Assembly: GCA_040882465.1 (NCBI GenBank)
Contig: JBBEBG010000026.1
Location: 46,518-110,517 of the forward strand
Source: Gemmatimonadota bacterium
Lineage (GTDB): Bacteria > Gemmatimonadota > Gemmatimonadetes > Longimicrobiales > Gaopeijiaceae
Direction: 5' to 3'
DNA length: 64,000 nucleotides
A program made the position numbers and the translations under genes. Within the stretch, counting starts at the first letter, position 1, and every line of letters starts with the position of its first letter. The notes beneath the pieces are model-generated. The model was not told where the DNA came from. It saw only the letters and a list, made by a program, of their open reading frames with translations, and searched no databases. Shown here piece after piece: positions 10,520-19,244 of the stretch.

Positions 10520-10999
10520 ATGGATCCCGACACGCAGGCCGCCGACCGAAGGCTCGAAGAAGCGCTCGCGGCCACGGGCGCTCGCGATCCGCGTCCGGCC
10601 TGCCGGGAGGCGCTTCGCGAAATCCGCCGTCGCAGCGAAGACGAATATGCGGAGGCGGTGGGAGAGTACCGCGAATCGGTCATTCGCGGCATCACCCAAG
10701 AGGACGCCGATCCGGTTCTCACCTGGATCGAGTTCGGCGTGAGGCTGGCCGGTCGCCTCGCCCCGGGAAAGACGCTGGCCGTGGACGGGGACGGTCGCGC
10801 CCGCGACTATTCTCGGCCGCCGGCCGGCTCGGAGCTGATTGTCCACCTCCCGAACGACCGCGGGATTCGCGCGATCCCGGTGGCGCTCCCCAGCGTCCCC
10901 ACCTTGGCTCAGAGGGCGACGGTCCAGCTTCTGGCACACGGGAGAGTGAAGCTCTCCGAGGCGATGGAGGACGAATCCCCAATGCAGGAGCGAACATGA
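10520..10999 (+). CDS. uncharacterised 159-aa protein
   Basis: I do not recognise this family. The first half is helical and charged (EEALAATGARDPRPACREAL, then RRRSEDEYAEAVGEYRESVI), the second half looks like beta structure (GKTLAVDGDGRARDY, then ELIVHLPNDRGIRAIPVAL). There is no signal or membrane segment. Its stop overlaps the start of the next gene in an ATGA, so the pair are probably made together and may interact. Codon bias is as in neighbours. Start at the ATG 10520 is chosen because sequence before it in the frame looks non-coding. Confidence 0.6.
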   Translation: MDPDTQAADRRLEEALAATGARDPRPACREALREIRRRSEDEYAEAVGEYRESVIRGITQEDADPVLTWIEFGVRLAGRLAPGKTLAVDGDGRARDYSRPPAGSELIVHLPNDRGIRAIPVALPSVPTLAQRATVQLLAHGRVKLSEAMEDESPMQERT

Positions 11000-11283
11000 A
11001 GACAAACGAATCGCGTGTATTGACTTCGAAAAACATGGCCTGGACGCCCCGGCCCGGGTGGGCGACCGTCCGGCTCGTGGGGACCTGCGCAGACCGCTCC
11101 CTGCGTCGCGGCCAGGTGGTTCAGCATTCGCCGTCGGACGAACACCCCATCCCCGGGCAAACCGGTGAGCTCGTGGCCGGCACGACGGTGATCGTCCTTT
11201 CGGAAGCAGCCCACCTCGTCGAGGACGATCTGCACCTGGTTCCGGAAGGCGCGGTGGTCGCGGTGGGAGAACCCCTCCCCTGA
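10996..11283 (+). CDS. uncharacterised 95-aa protein coupled to the upstream gene
   Basis: The ATG at 10996 lies in an ATGA overlap with the previous stop. The product is small, soluble and apparently beta-rich (WATVRLVGTCADRSL, GELVAGTTVIVLSEAAHLV, GAVVAVGEPLP), with no motif I can name. The strict coupling to the 159-aa protein is the best evidence that it is real. It ends 17 bases before the 3' end of the convergent metallophosphoesterase gene. Confidence 0.55.
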   Translation: MKTNESRVLTSKNMAWTPRPGWATVRLVGTCADRSLRRGQVVQHSPSDEHPIPGQTGELVAGTTVIVLSEAAHLVEDDLHLVPEGAVVAVGEPLP

Positions 11284-11300
11284 CCTGGGGCAGCCCAAGC

Positions 11301-12134
11301 TCAGAAGCGGCCTCGGGCGCGCTCCTTCCCCGGTAAAATTTCGAGGCAGGTCGTCCACCATCCGGTTCGAATGGTCTCGATGAATTCGGCGGGGAGGTCC
11401 TCCACCGCCATCTCGTCCGCCAGCGCCCGATGATCGTACGCCAGGGGGACGAAGTGATGGACCACACTCCCCGCGGTCGCCTCCAGGAGGACATACCAGA
11501 CCAATGGCGTCCCATCGTTCGCGGGCCGACCCAGTGCGCCCACGTTCACGTACCGGCGGACGCCCTGGAGCTGGCGACTCCAATGAAGTCCGGTGTGCGT
11601 GCCGAGGAGGAGATCCGCCCCCAGGTCGTCTGCCATCGCCTCGAGGAAGTGTGTAGGGGTCGTCGTCTCCCAGAGGAATTCGTTCATCCTGCGCGGACTT
11701 CCATGGAAGGCGAAGACGCGAGTCTCCCCGATCCGGAAACGTAGATCCCGAGGGAGCGACCCCATCCAGCTTCGGTGCTCGGGAGCGGTGCGGGAAAAAG
11801 TGTACGCGTAAGAAATGTGCGCGAAGTGATTGTCGCGCGAATCGGTATACCCGCATTGGCAGTCCTCGAGGCCGCGCGCGAGCGAATCGTCGTAATTCCC
11901 GCGCACGACCGGAATTCCACCTTCCAGGATCAGCTCGACCGATCGGTCCGGATTTGGACCGAAGGCCCCGAGGTCTCCCAGGCAGAGCAGGGCTTCGGCT
12001 CCCTTGGCCCGCGCGTCCTCGAGCAGGGCGCGAAGGGCCAGGTGGTTCGAATAGACGCCGCCGAAGACGGCGACTTTCCGGAAGCGAGGTTCCGCATCCT
12101 CCGACCAACGCCCGGGGCGCCAGGGGGAGCTCAC
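11301..12134 (-). CDS. calcineurin-like metallophosphoesterase with altered metal ligands
   Basis: This 277-aa protein follows the YfcE/PrpE-like phosphoesterase pattern. The canonical SDIHGN block reads GGVYSN, so the first metal ligands Asp and His are Gly and Tyr. The GDL block is intact (CLGDLGAFGPNPD), the GNHD block reads GNYD, and the later His blocks remain (FHGSP and GTHTGLH). It may bind one metal, bind differently, or be non-catalytic. The GTG at 12134 makes a GTGA overlap with the radical SAM stop and sits next to the first conserved strand; an upstream ATG at 12200 would run far into that gene. Confidence 0.75.
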   Translation of the reverse strand: MSSPWRPGRWSEDAEPRFRKVAVFGGVYSNHLALRALLEDARAKGAEALLCLGDLGAFGPNPDRSVELILEGGIPVVRGNYDDSLARGLEDCQCGYTDSRDNHFAHISYAYTFSRTAPEHRSWMGSLPRDLRFRIGETRVFAFHGSPRRMNEFLWETTTPTHFLEAMADDLGADLLLGTHTGLHWSRQLQGVRRYVNVGALGRPANDGTPLVWYVLLEATAGSVVHHFVPLAYDHRALADEMAVEDLPAEFIETIRTGWWTTCLEILPGKERARGRF

Positions 12135-13075
12135 CGGTCCCGTCCCAGCGTGGGCGAGACGTTCGAACAGATCGCCCCGCTGACGTAGCAGGTGAAACAT
12201 GCGGACTCGGCGAGGAGAGCCTCGCGGGATACCGCCTCCCGGAGCGTCTCGCCGAGGCGTGCCGCCGGAGATTCAAGGAGGATGGGACAGGCGTATACAC
12301 CGCGTGCGGTGACGAGGCGGGCGCGCGTGCAGAGGAGTTGGCTCAGGTCGTATCCGTGCAGCATCTCATGGGTGACATGCTCCGTCTCGTCGTATGCCCG
12401 CGTCCGCTTCGCCTCTTCTCCGATGCGAAGGGGAGGAAGTATCTTGATGCGTGGACGGTCGTATCCCACCGATGCGAGAAGGGTGCGGAAGCTCTCGAGG
12501 GTCGCTTCGGTCTCCCGGTCGGGCCAGCTCTGCATACACGACACGATCGGGAGGAAGCCCGCGGCGACGAGCTCCGTGACTCCCTCCATGCAGCGCTCGA
12601 AGGTCCCCTCGCCGCGGATCGGGTCGTTTGTCTCCGAAGAAAACCCGTCGAGAGAGACACGTAGCTCCAGCGTGTACCGGGAGCCCTTCGAGAGCTCCGC
12701 GAGGGCGCGCGCCCGGCGCGCCGGAATCAGGGTCGCGTTGGTGAGGACGGTCGCCGGGCCCAGGGCGAGAGCGTCCTCCAGGATCCCTTCGATCTCCCGA
12801 TTCATGAAGGGCTCTCCGCCCGTGAAATAGTAGTCTTTCACCGCGAGCCCGCGGGACTCTTCCAGCGCCGCGCCGACTTCTTCCCGCGTCATAAACCAGG
12901 CCGAATGGTTCTCGGGAGCACACGAGATGAAGCAGTGCCGGCATCGGAGGTTGCAGATGGTCCCGGATACCTGGAACCAGAGCTCGTCGAGCGACTGGAG
13001 GGGGACGGACGGGGCGGCCGCGACCGCGCCGGGGGCCCCGCTCCCGTGCGCCACTGGAAGGTCCAGACGCCCCAT
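12131..13075 (-). CDS. radical SAM protein with C-terminal cysteine cluster
   Basis: The protein (314 aa from the ATG at 13075) opens with the radical SAM motif CNLRCRHC, followed by the GGEP motif in YYFTGGEPFMNREI. The C-terminal region carries further cysteines (LLCTRARL, YACPIL, ACFTCYV, AICSN), as in SPASM-type proteins that hold extra iron-sulfur clusters and often modify peptides. No small precursor peptide gene is evident nearby. It starts 8 bases after the carbonic anhydrase stop and overlaps the metallophosphoesterase start, so the three form an operon whose shared purpose is unknown. Confidence 0.8.
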   Translation of the reverse strand: MGRLDLPVAHGSGAPGAVAAAPSVPLQSLDELWFQVSGTICNLRCRHCFISCAPENHSAWFMTREEVGAALEESRGLAVKDYYFTGGEPFMNREIEGILEDALALGPATVLTNATLIPARRARALAELSKGSRYTLELRVSLDGFSSETNDPIRGEGTFERCMEGVTELVAAGFLPIVSCMQSWPDRETEATLESFRTLLASVGYDRPRIKILPPLRIGEEAKRTRAYDETEHVTHEMLHGYDLSQLLCTRARLVTARGVYACPILLESPAARLGETLREAVSREALLAESACFTCYVSGAICSNVSPTLGRDR

Positions 13076-13083
13076 GGGGAGGC

Positions 13084-13785
13084 CTATCGGCTCCGGCCTT
13101 CCGCGACTCCCGCCGGAAGGAACCCCTCCTCCCTCCACCGCGACGTCGGGAGGGGAAGCGCCTGGAGGCGGCCGGACTCGACCTCGAAGAGCCACCCGCG
13201 GAGGTGGAGGGGCGGACCCTCACCCTCGAGGCGGCGGCGGACGCTGGGATGGGTGAGCGCGTTTTCGAGCTGGGCGATGACATTGAGGGCTGAGAGTTGG
13301 TCCTCGCGCTCCTCGCGGTTCTCGATTCCGGCGAGCTCGTTCCGATGAAGCGCCGCGAGCTCGCGCACCGGAGTGAGCCAGGTGCCGAGCGCCCCCTCCT
13401 CCACCCCGTCCAGAGCGGCACCTACCCCACCACAGCGGGTGTGGCCGCACACGATCAGGTGGCGCACCTCCAGCGTGTGGACCGCGAACTCGAGCACTGC
13501 CGCCGCCGCGGGATCCCCGGGGACCACGAGGTTCGCGATGTTCCGATGGATGAAGAGGTCGCCGGGGGTCGCCCTCGTGATCGTGTCGAGGGGCTTTCGG
13601 GAGTCACAGCATCCGACGAAGAGAAAGGGGGGACGCTGAATCCGCGCGAGGCGGTCGAAGGCCCGTGGGTCTTCACGAACCCGCGCTTCGGCCCAGTCCC
13701 GATTCGCCTCCAGGAGCCGCTCCGCTTCGTCGGCTCCTTCGCCGCGCCCGACCCACCGGGGTGCATCCCGGTCATCCATCCGCAT
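13084..13785 (-). CDS. beta-class carbonic anhydrase
   Basis: This 233-aa zinc enzyme interconverts CO2 and bicarbonate. The zinc ligands are visible: Cys in VGCCDSR (with the Asp-Arg dyad), and His and Cys in VCGHTRCGG. The segment GDLFIHRNIANLV is conserved in the family. A GGAG seven bases upstream supports the ATG at 13785. It is the first of three genes with the radical SAM and metallophosphoesterase proteins. It may supply bicarbonate for carboxylases or simply be co-transcribed. Confidence 0.92.
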   Translation of the reverse strand: MRMDDRDAPRWVGRGEGADEAERLLEANRDWAEARVREDPRAFDRLARIQRPPFLFVGCCDSRKPLDTITRATPGDLFIHRNIANLVVPGDPAAAAVLEFAVHTLEVRHLIVCGHTRCGGVGAALDGVEEGALGTWLTPVRELAALHRNELAGIENREEREDQLSALNVIAQLENALTHPSVRRRLEGEGPPLHLRGWLFEVESGRLQALPLPTSRWREEGFLPAGVAEGRSR

Positions 13786-13824
13786 CGTTTCGCTCCAATC
13801 CTTCCTGGGCGGGATCGCTCCCGC

Positions 13825-15216
13825 TCAATACGAAGTGAAAAGCTCACTGTTCACGGCCTCCGGATCGCCGATCACGGCGATGTGGAGTCCCGTCAGATAG
13901 GTGCGGGCCACCCGTTGAATCTCCTCGGGCGTGACAGCCCGGATCCGCTCACCGAAGGCCTCGGCGCCCTCCCACCCCCCGCCGACGAGCTCGAAGGTCC
14001 CGAGCGTGGTCGCCTGAAGCATGTTGGTCTCCTGCCCCAGATAATACTGGGTGAGGTAGACGTTGGCGGACTGCCCGAGCCGCGCTGCCGAAAGCGGTTC
14101 GTTCTTGAGACGGTCTAGCTCCGCCAGGATCACCGCGAGCGTCGTGTCCGGTTCCACAGGAGTCACGTAGAGGATGCCGTAGTTGGAGCGACGTTGGGAG
14201 AGCCCAACGCCCACTGCATAACTCAGGTTACGCTTCGTCCGAACCTCCTCGAAAAGCCGGTCGTTCAGCAGCTCGATGGCGAGCCGCATGGCCGGATAGT
14301 CCGGATGCCCGGGATCGGGCGCCACGAACTGGCCTCGGATGTAGTTGGTCGGGAGCTCGCGTTCGGTCACCTGCACCGCGGCGGGAGAGGGGGCTAGCTG
14401 AGGAATCTCGCCCGCCGCTCCTCCCGACGCCGGGAGTTCCCCGAAGGCGCTCTCGATTTTCTCCGTCAGGTCGGCCTGGGTCACGTTTCCGACCGCCACG
14501 ACGAGGAGATTTTCCTTCGTCAGGCGCTCCGCGTGCCAGGCGCGCAGGTCGTCCACTGTCATGGCCTGGACGGTTTCGAGCATTCCGAACGGGTCTATCG
14601 CGTAAGGATGCCCATCGTACAGGAGCGCGTTCGCCTGGACCGCGAGGTAGGCATCGGGATTGTCCACCCGGGCGCGGAGCTGGTTGAGGATCTGTCCCCT
14701 CACGAGCTCGACTTCCGCGTCGGGGAATGTGGGATACCGAACCGCTTGGGCGAAGAGGTCCCACGCCGCCTCCCAGTGCTCCGACACCGCCTGAACGCTG
14801 GTCACCGTGTAGTCGGGATTCACCTCCCCGCCGATGACGGTGCCGGTCGCGGCGGAGCGAGCCGCGAACTCGTCGCGTGAGTACCTCTGGGTCCCCCTCT
14901 CCGAAACGGCGGCGATGAAGTTTTCGATCCCAGCCGACTCCGGAGTGAGGTTCGCGCTACCCCCCTTCAGGTAGAGGCGCAGCGCGATCACCTCGTTCGC
15001 GTGAACGGGCTTGAGGACCACGGGAATTCCGGCGGCGGTGAACTCCACGATCTGTGACGTCCCCGCCGCCGAACCGGGATCCTCCACGCATGCTGCCAAA
15101 ACGAACCAGAGCAACACCGCGACCGCAGCGCCCCGCCAATCCCACATGGACGCACGGCTCGGCACCCTCATGACTACGGCCCCTCCCGCGCCCTCGCCTC
15201 TCGCAGAGTCTTTCAT
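13825..15216 (-). CDS. M16 peptidase-like lipoprotein, inactive partner
   Basis: This 463-aa M16 (insulinase/pitrilysin) protein has a lipoprotein-type leader (VAVLLWFVLAACVED, predicted lipidated Cys) and lacks the HxxEH zinc motif in its N-terminal half, where SAGIENFIAAVSERGTQRY stands at the corresponding place. It pairs with the zinc-bearing M16 protein upstream, and the ATG at 15216 overlaps that gene's stop by 4 bases. Family knowledge says such pairs form heterodimers in which one subunit cuts and the other helps bind peptides. The C-terminal half has the usual R-Y pair region (NLSYAVGVGLSQRRSNYG). Confidence 0.87.
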   Translation of the reverse strand: MKDSARGEGAGGAVVMRVPSRASMWDWRGAAVAVLLWFVLAACVEDPGSAAGTSQIVEFTAAGIPVVLKPVHANEVIALRLYLKGGSANLTPESAGIENFIAAVSERGTQRYSRDEFAARSAATGTVIGGEVNPDYTVTSVQAVSEHWEAAWDLFAQAVRYPTFPDAEVELVRGQILNQLRARVDNPDAYLAVQANALLYDGHPYAIDPFGMLETVQAMTVDDLRAWHAERLTKENLLVVAVGNVTQADLTEKIESAFGELPASGGAAGEIPQLAPSPAAVQVTERELPTNYIRGQFVAPDPGHPDYPAMRLAIELLNDRLFEEVRTKRNLSYAVGVGLSQRRSNYGILYVTPVEPDTTLAVILAELDRLKNEPLSAARLGQSANVYLTQYYLGQETNMLQATTLGTFELVGGGWEGAEAFGERIRAVTPEEIQRVARTYLTGLHIAVIGDPEAVNSELFTSY

Positions 15217-16646
15217 GGGCCCACCTCCGTGAGGAGGAGGTCGCTTTCCCTGAGCCCGGCAGCCTGACGCGCCTCGGGGCTGATCAACACGCCGCTCACC
15301 CGCGGCTTTCCGATCAGGTAAATTCGAGCGAAGCCGGCGACCTCGTCGGTAGTGACCGTGAGGATGTCGTCCACATAGGTGCGGTAGTAGTCCAGGCCCG
15401 ACACGGCCCACCAGAAGCCGACGGTGTGCGCCCATGCGCTTGCCTGCTCACGCGCGTAGAGCTCGCCGATCCGAACCTGGGCCTTCGCCGATTCGAGCTG
15501 CTCCGCGGTGATGGTTCCGGGATTCCCGAGCCTCTCCATTTCGCTCAGGAGGGCCCGGTGCAACTCGAGGGCCCGGTCGGGGGTGGTCTGTCCGGACACC
15601 GCGATCGGCCCCACATGTCTTTGGGTGAAGTAGGAAAATCCTGCCCCGAAAGCGAGCCCGCTCTCCACCAGCGCCTTCTGGAAGGCGCTGGTCGGATTGG
15701 AGAGAACCGTACCCAGGAGGTCCGCCACGTGGGTCGCACGCGGATCGTCGTCCACACTCGGTCCCTGCCACTGGATCTGGACGGTAACGGAGCCCACGGG
15801 TTGTTCCACGATCACGGCTCGGGAGGCCGTCAGCGGCGGCGGATCCGGAACGGGGGTCGCAAAGGGATCTTCCCCGCGGGGCCAATCCCCGAAGATCCGT
15901 TCCGCCAGCTCGAACCCCTCCTCCGCCGTCACCGCGCCCGCGAGGATGAGCGCGGTGTTGTTGGGCACGTAATACCGCTCCTGGATGATCCGCATCTGTT
16001 CGGGGAGCGTCGTCAGGATCACGTCGCGCGCCCCGATGGGGTTCTTTCGCGAATAATATTCCGGGCTCCAGAGGAGGCGGTCCATCTCGCGTCCCAGGTG
16101 GAAGGAGGGCGTCGATTCCGCCCGGTCGTATTCACCGATGACGACTTCCCTCTCGCGAACCAGCTCCTCTTCGAGAAAAAGCGGGTCGCGGATCGCGTCC
16201 TCCATGAACTGGATCCCGGCCGCGAGGCTGTCCACGCCGAGTGTGAGGAAATAGTTCACCCGCTCGGTCGAAGTGGTCCCGTTGAAGATCCCCCCGAGCT
16301 CATTCACCCGCTCCAGGTAACGCTCCTGGCTCGGGATCGAGCCATTCGCCTTGAAGAACATGTGTTCGTAAAGGTGGGACAGGCCGTCGAATTCGGGCGG
16401 CTCCGTATAGGAGCCGTTTTTCACGTCCAGCTCGACCGTGACGATCGGAACCAGGGGATTCTCGATCACGATCACTTCCAGACCGTTCTCCAGCGTTCGC
16501 GTGGCGAGGGGAAGCCCGTCCTGCGCGAGGAGTTGGGGAGCGAAAAGGGCGAAGGCGGTGATCGTCCAGGCCACGAAGGCGCCGGACCCTACAAAGCCGG
16601 CGGAACCGACCCGGGCGCCGAGTTTGACGGAGGACTTGTTGCGCAT
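15213..16646 (-). CDS. M16 family zinc peptidase, exported
   Basis: The 477-aa protein starts with a signal peptide-like region (AWTITAFALFAPQLLAQDG). The inverted zinc motif HLYEH is present, with the third ligand Glu in REREVVIGEYDRAE about 75 residues later, so this is the catalytic member of the M16 pair. It should act in the periplasm on peptides. The start at 16646 gives the best signal peptide; upstream in-frame starts at 16691 and 16790 only lengthen its front. The stop overlaps the start of the partner gene. Confidence 0.9.
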   Translation of the reverse strand: MRNKSSVKLGARVGSAGFVGSGAFVAWTITAFALFAPQLLAQDGLPLATRTLENGLEVIVIENPLVPIVTVELDVKNGSYTEPPEFDGLSHLYEHMFFKANGSIPSQERYLERVNELGGIFNGTTSTERVNYFLTLGVDSLAAGIQFMEDAIRDPLFLEEELVREREVVIGEYDRAESTPSFHLGREMDRLLWSPEYYSRKNPIGARDVILTTLPEQMRIIQERYYVPNNTALILAGAVTAEEGFELAERIFGDWPRGEDPFATPVPDPPPLTASRAVIVEQPVGSVTVQIQWQGPSVDDDPRATHVADLLGTVLSNPTSAFQKALVESGLAFGAGFSYFTQRHVGPIAVSGQTTPDRALELHRALLSEMERLGNPGTITAEQLESAKAQVRIGELYAREQASAWAHTVGFWWAVSGLDYYRTYVDDILTVTTDEVAGFARIYLIGKPRVSGVLISPEARQAAGLRESDLLLTEVGP

Positions 16647-16817
16647 GCACGCGCCGGGGGCTTGGGGTCGAATCGGTTGCGCCAGGTTCATCGGAGGGCT
16701 TTCCACTTCCGGCGGGAGTTGGCGACTGAGAAGGACCTCGCACTCGGCGATCTGGACTCTCAACGTGCGGCTGGGGATCGTGATCCACAACAGTCCGGCC
16801 CCATGGCGGGACCGACT

Positions 16818-17471
16818 TCAGGCCTCGACGTTCCCCTCCCCTGCCGGGCTGTCTGCCTCGTCCTTCCTGAGCAGCGCCGCCTCGAGGAGGCCGCGGAAGG
16901 CCACCGGGGCACGCGACTCGATACGAAGGGGAAGCCCCGTGAGAAGGGGAGCGAGCCGCCGGCTCACCGAGGTCGCAAGCGTCTCGGAGACCGGGTTGAG
17001 GAGCCGCCTCCAGAGGGGAATCGTTCCTTGCTCGGGCGCGAATTTATCGAGGATCGAGATCCTCCCCCCGGGACGGACGACCCGCGCCGCCTCGGACAAG
17101 CAGGCTCTCGGATCGGGGACGATCGCCACGACGAGATGGAGGAGGACCGCATCGAAGGTCGCGTCGGCGAAAGGGAGGTGGTGTGCGTCGAGCTCTCTCA
17201 CTTCGACCTCGCGCCCGGAGCGCTCGACCCGTGTCCGGAGGCGGCGGAGCATCCCCGGCGAGATGTCCCCCGCGGTCACCCTTACCTCCGCGGGAAGGAG
17301 ATCGAGGTCCTGACCCGTTCCCGCGCCGACGACGAGGACCCGCTCGCCGGGACGCAGCCCGAGGAGCCCGATCGCGCGCGCTCTCGCCCGATCGAGCCGG
17401 ACGAGTCGGTCGTAGATGGGGGCGTAAAGCGTGTACCTGAGGCGATTCCACCGCGTCGTATTGAGCGCCAT
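16818..17471 (-). CDS. class I SAM-dependent methyltransferase
   Basis: The protein is 217 aa with the SAM-binding motif VLVVGAGTGQDLDLLP at about residues 45-60, the acidic motif II in VTAGDISPGML and the FDAVLLHLVVAIVPDP segment as motif post-II. It resembles UbiE/phosphatidylethanolamine N-methyltransferase relatives, but the substrate is unknown. It lies 45 bases downstream of the cysteine synthase gene and 171 bases upstream of the M16 pair on the same strand. Confidence 0.82.
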   Translation of the reverse strand: MALNTTRWNRLRYTLYAPIYDRLVRLDRARARAIGLLGLRPGERVLVVGAGTGQDLDLLPAEVRVTAGDISPGMLRRLRTRVERSGREVEVRELDAHHLPFADATFDAVLLHLVVAIVPDPRACLSEAARVVRPGGRISILDKFAPEQGTIPLWRRLLNPVSETLATSVSRRLAPLLTGLPLRIESRAPVAFRGLLEAALLRKDEADSPAGEGNVEA

Positions 17472-17516
17472 CGGTGGTGGGGCGGTTCGGGAAGTGGGGG
17501 CGCCGTCTCAGCCCTC

Positions 17517-18482
17517 TCATCCCATCCCCGGCGCCCCTTCGCCGTCCACGCTGTCGTGGAAGAGCGGCGTGCTCAGATACCGGGCTCCCGAGTCCGGGGA
17601 GATCGCCGCGACCCGGTGGCCCGGTCCCAGCTCCCGTGCGATCTGGACCGCGGTTAGGATGATGGCGCCCGAGCTCATTCCAAGGAAGAGGCCCTCTTCC
17701 CTGGCGAGGCGCCGTGCGAAGGGGAAGGCTTCCTCTTCCCACTGGCTGCGGACGTCGTCGAGGAGGCTCAGATCGAGATTGTCCGGGATGAATCCGGGGC
17801 CCATCCCCTGGAACTGGTGGTGCCCGCGCTCCTTTCCGGAGATCACGGCGGAACGTCCCGGCTCGACTGCGACCACACGCACGCCGGCATCCTGCTCCTT
17901 GAGGTATCGCCCCACCCCCGTGATCGTCCCCCCCGTTCCCGAGCCGTAGACGAAGACGTCCAGGTCTCCTTCCATGTCTCGCCAGAGCTCGGGTCCGGTC
18001 GTCTCGTAGTGGACGCGAGGATTGGCGGGATTCGAGAACTGGTTGGGATAATAGGCCCCGAGCTCCTTCTCGAGCTCCTCGGCCTTCTCGATCGCCGCGA
18101 GCATCCGGCGCTCGGGGTCGGTCAGGACGAGCTCCGCCCCATAGGACTGGAGGGTGAGGACCCTCTCCTCGCTCATCGAGGAGGGCAGGCAGAGGATGAG
18201 CCGGTACCCGCGCGCCGCGGCGATTTGGGCGAGCCCGATCCCGGTGTTCCCCGAGGTGGGCTCGACGATCGTCCCTCCGGGGCGGAGGAGCCCCCGCACC
18301 TCACCGTCGTCCACGAGGGCGCGCGCCGTCCGGTCTTTGATCGAGCCCGCCGGGTTCAACCCCTCGAGCTTCACCCAAACTTCCGCCATCCCCGGCTCCA
18401 ACACACGGGTGAGCCGGACCACGGGGGTGTGACCGATGTGGTCGTCCACGCGGGGTGCGGCCGGCGTGGTTTTGCGGGTCAT
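17517..18482 (-). CDS. cysteine synthase family PLP enzyme
   Basis: This 321-aa fold-type II PLP enzyme carries the Schiff-base lysine in NPAGSIKDRTA, the substrate loop EPTSGNTGIGLA and the phosphate-binding GSGTGGTITGVG. These are the marks of CysK/CysM and cystathionine beta-synthase. With length near 320 aa and no CBS domains it most likely makes cysteine from O-acetylserine, but sequence alone does not exclude O-phosphoserine or homocysteine use. The ATG at 18482 is chosen over a GTG at 18497. Confidence 0.88.
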   Translation of the reverse strand: MTRKTTPAAPRVDDHIGHTPVVRLTRVLEPGMAEVWVKLEGLNPAGSIKDRTARALVDDGEVRGLLRPGGTIVEPTSGNTGIGLAQIAAARGYRLILCLPSSMSEERVLTLQSYGAELVLTDPERRMLAAIEKAEELEKELGAYYPNQFSNPANPRVHYETTGPELWRDMEGDLDVFVYGSGTGGTITGVGRYLKEQDAGVRVVAVEPGRSAVISGKERGHHQFQGMGPGFIPDNLDLSLLDDVRSQWEEEAFPFARRLAREEGLFLGMSSGAIILTAVQIARELGPGHRVAAISPDSGARYLSTPLFHDSVDGEGAPGMG

Positions 18483-18590
18483 TCGGGGAGCTCTCACGGT
18501 GATGAAGATTCGGGCGCGGCGGTGCGCTTACCCGCCCAGTACCCCTGGAGAAGACAGATCCTTCCCGTCCGGCGCAAGCGCGGGCGCGGA

Positions 18591-19244
18591 TCAGAGCTCC
18601 CGCAGGAGACCGACCTTCAGGGCGAAACGCACCAGCTCGGAACGGTGGTTGAGTCCCAACTTCTCCATGATCCTCGCCCGGTAGGTATCCACCGTCTTCG
18701 ACGAGATGAAGAGCTTCTTGCCGATCTCGGAGGAGGAATACCCTTCCGCGGTGAGGGCCAGCACCTCCCGCTCCCGCGGGCTCAGCTCCGAGAGCCCCGG
18801 TTGATCGGCGCCCCCCGAGTTCCGCATCTCCCTGAGAAGGAGGGTCGCGGCTTGAGCCGGAAGGTACACTTCCCCTCTGGCCACCGTGCGAATGGCCTCG
18901 AGGAGATCGCGGTCCGCGCGCGCCTTGGTCAGGTAACCGCTCGCCCCGGCCTCCACCACCGGAACGAGGTACTCCTCCTCGGCGTGCGCCGTGAGAACGA
19001 GGACATGCACGCCGATCCCGAGGGCGGCGATCCGGCGGGTCGCGTCGAGGCCGTGCGTGTCCGGCATGGAGAGATCCATCAGGACCACATCCGGGCGGAG
19101 CTCCAGCGCTCTCTCGACGGCTTCGTTCCCGGAGCCGGCCTCTCCCACGACATCGATCCCCCCCTCCGTTTCGAGGAGGGCACGAAGCCCGGCGCGAAAC
19201 ATCGCGTGATCGTCGGCGAGAAGGACCCGGATCGAATCAGCCAT
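18591..19244 (-). CDS. NarL/FixJ-type response regulator
   Basis: This 217-aa regulator has a receiver domain (acidic pair LLADDH at 8-13, phospho-acceptor Asp57 in VVLMDLSMPD, Lys in GYLTKA) and a C-terminal LuxR-type helix-turn-helix (LSPREREVLALTAEGYSSSE, SKTVDTYRARIMEKL). It is the partner of the histidine kinase immediately upstream, whose stop overlaps its start by 8 bases. It probably binds DNA as a phosphorylated dimer. Targets are not evident here. Confidence 0.93.
   Translation of the reverse strand: MADSIRVLLADDHAMFRAGLRALLETEGGIDVVGEAGSGNEAVERALELRPDVVLMDLSMPDTHGLDATRRIAALGIGVHVLVLTAHAEEEYLVPVVEAGASGYLTKARADRDLLEAIRTVARGEVYLPAQAATLLLREMRNSGGADQPGLSELSPREREVLALTAEGYSSSEIGKKLFISSKTVDTYRARIMEKLGLNHRSELVRFALKVGLLREL

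Noticed and set aside
15426-17657. Long plus-strand open frame of over 700 codons antisense to the M16, methyltransferase and cysteine synthase genes
   Set aside because: The minus-strand genes have clear domains and motifs. The plus-strand frame is a high-GC shadow with no recognisable domain.
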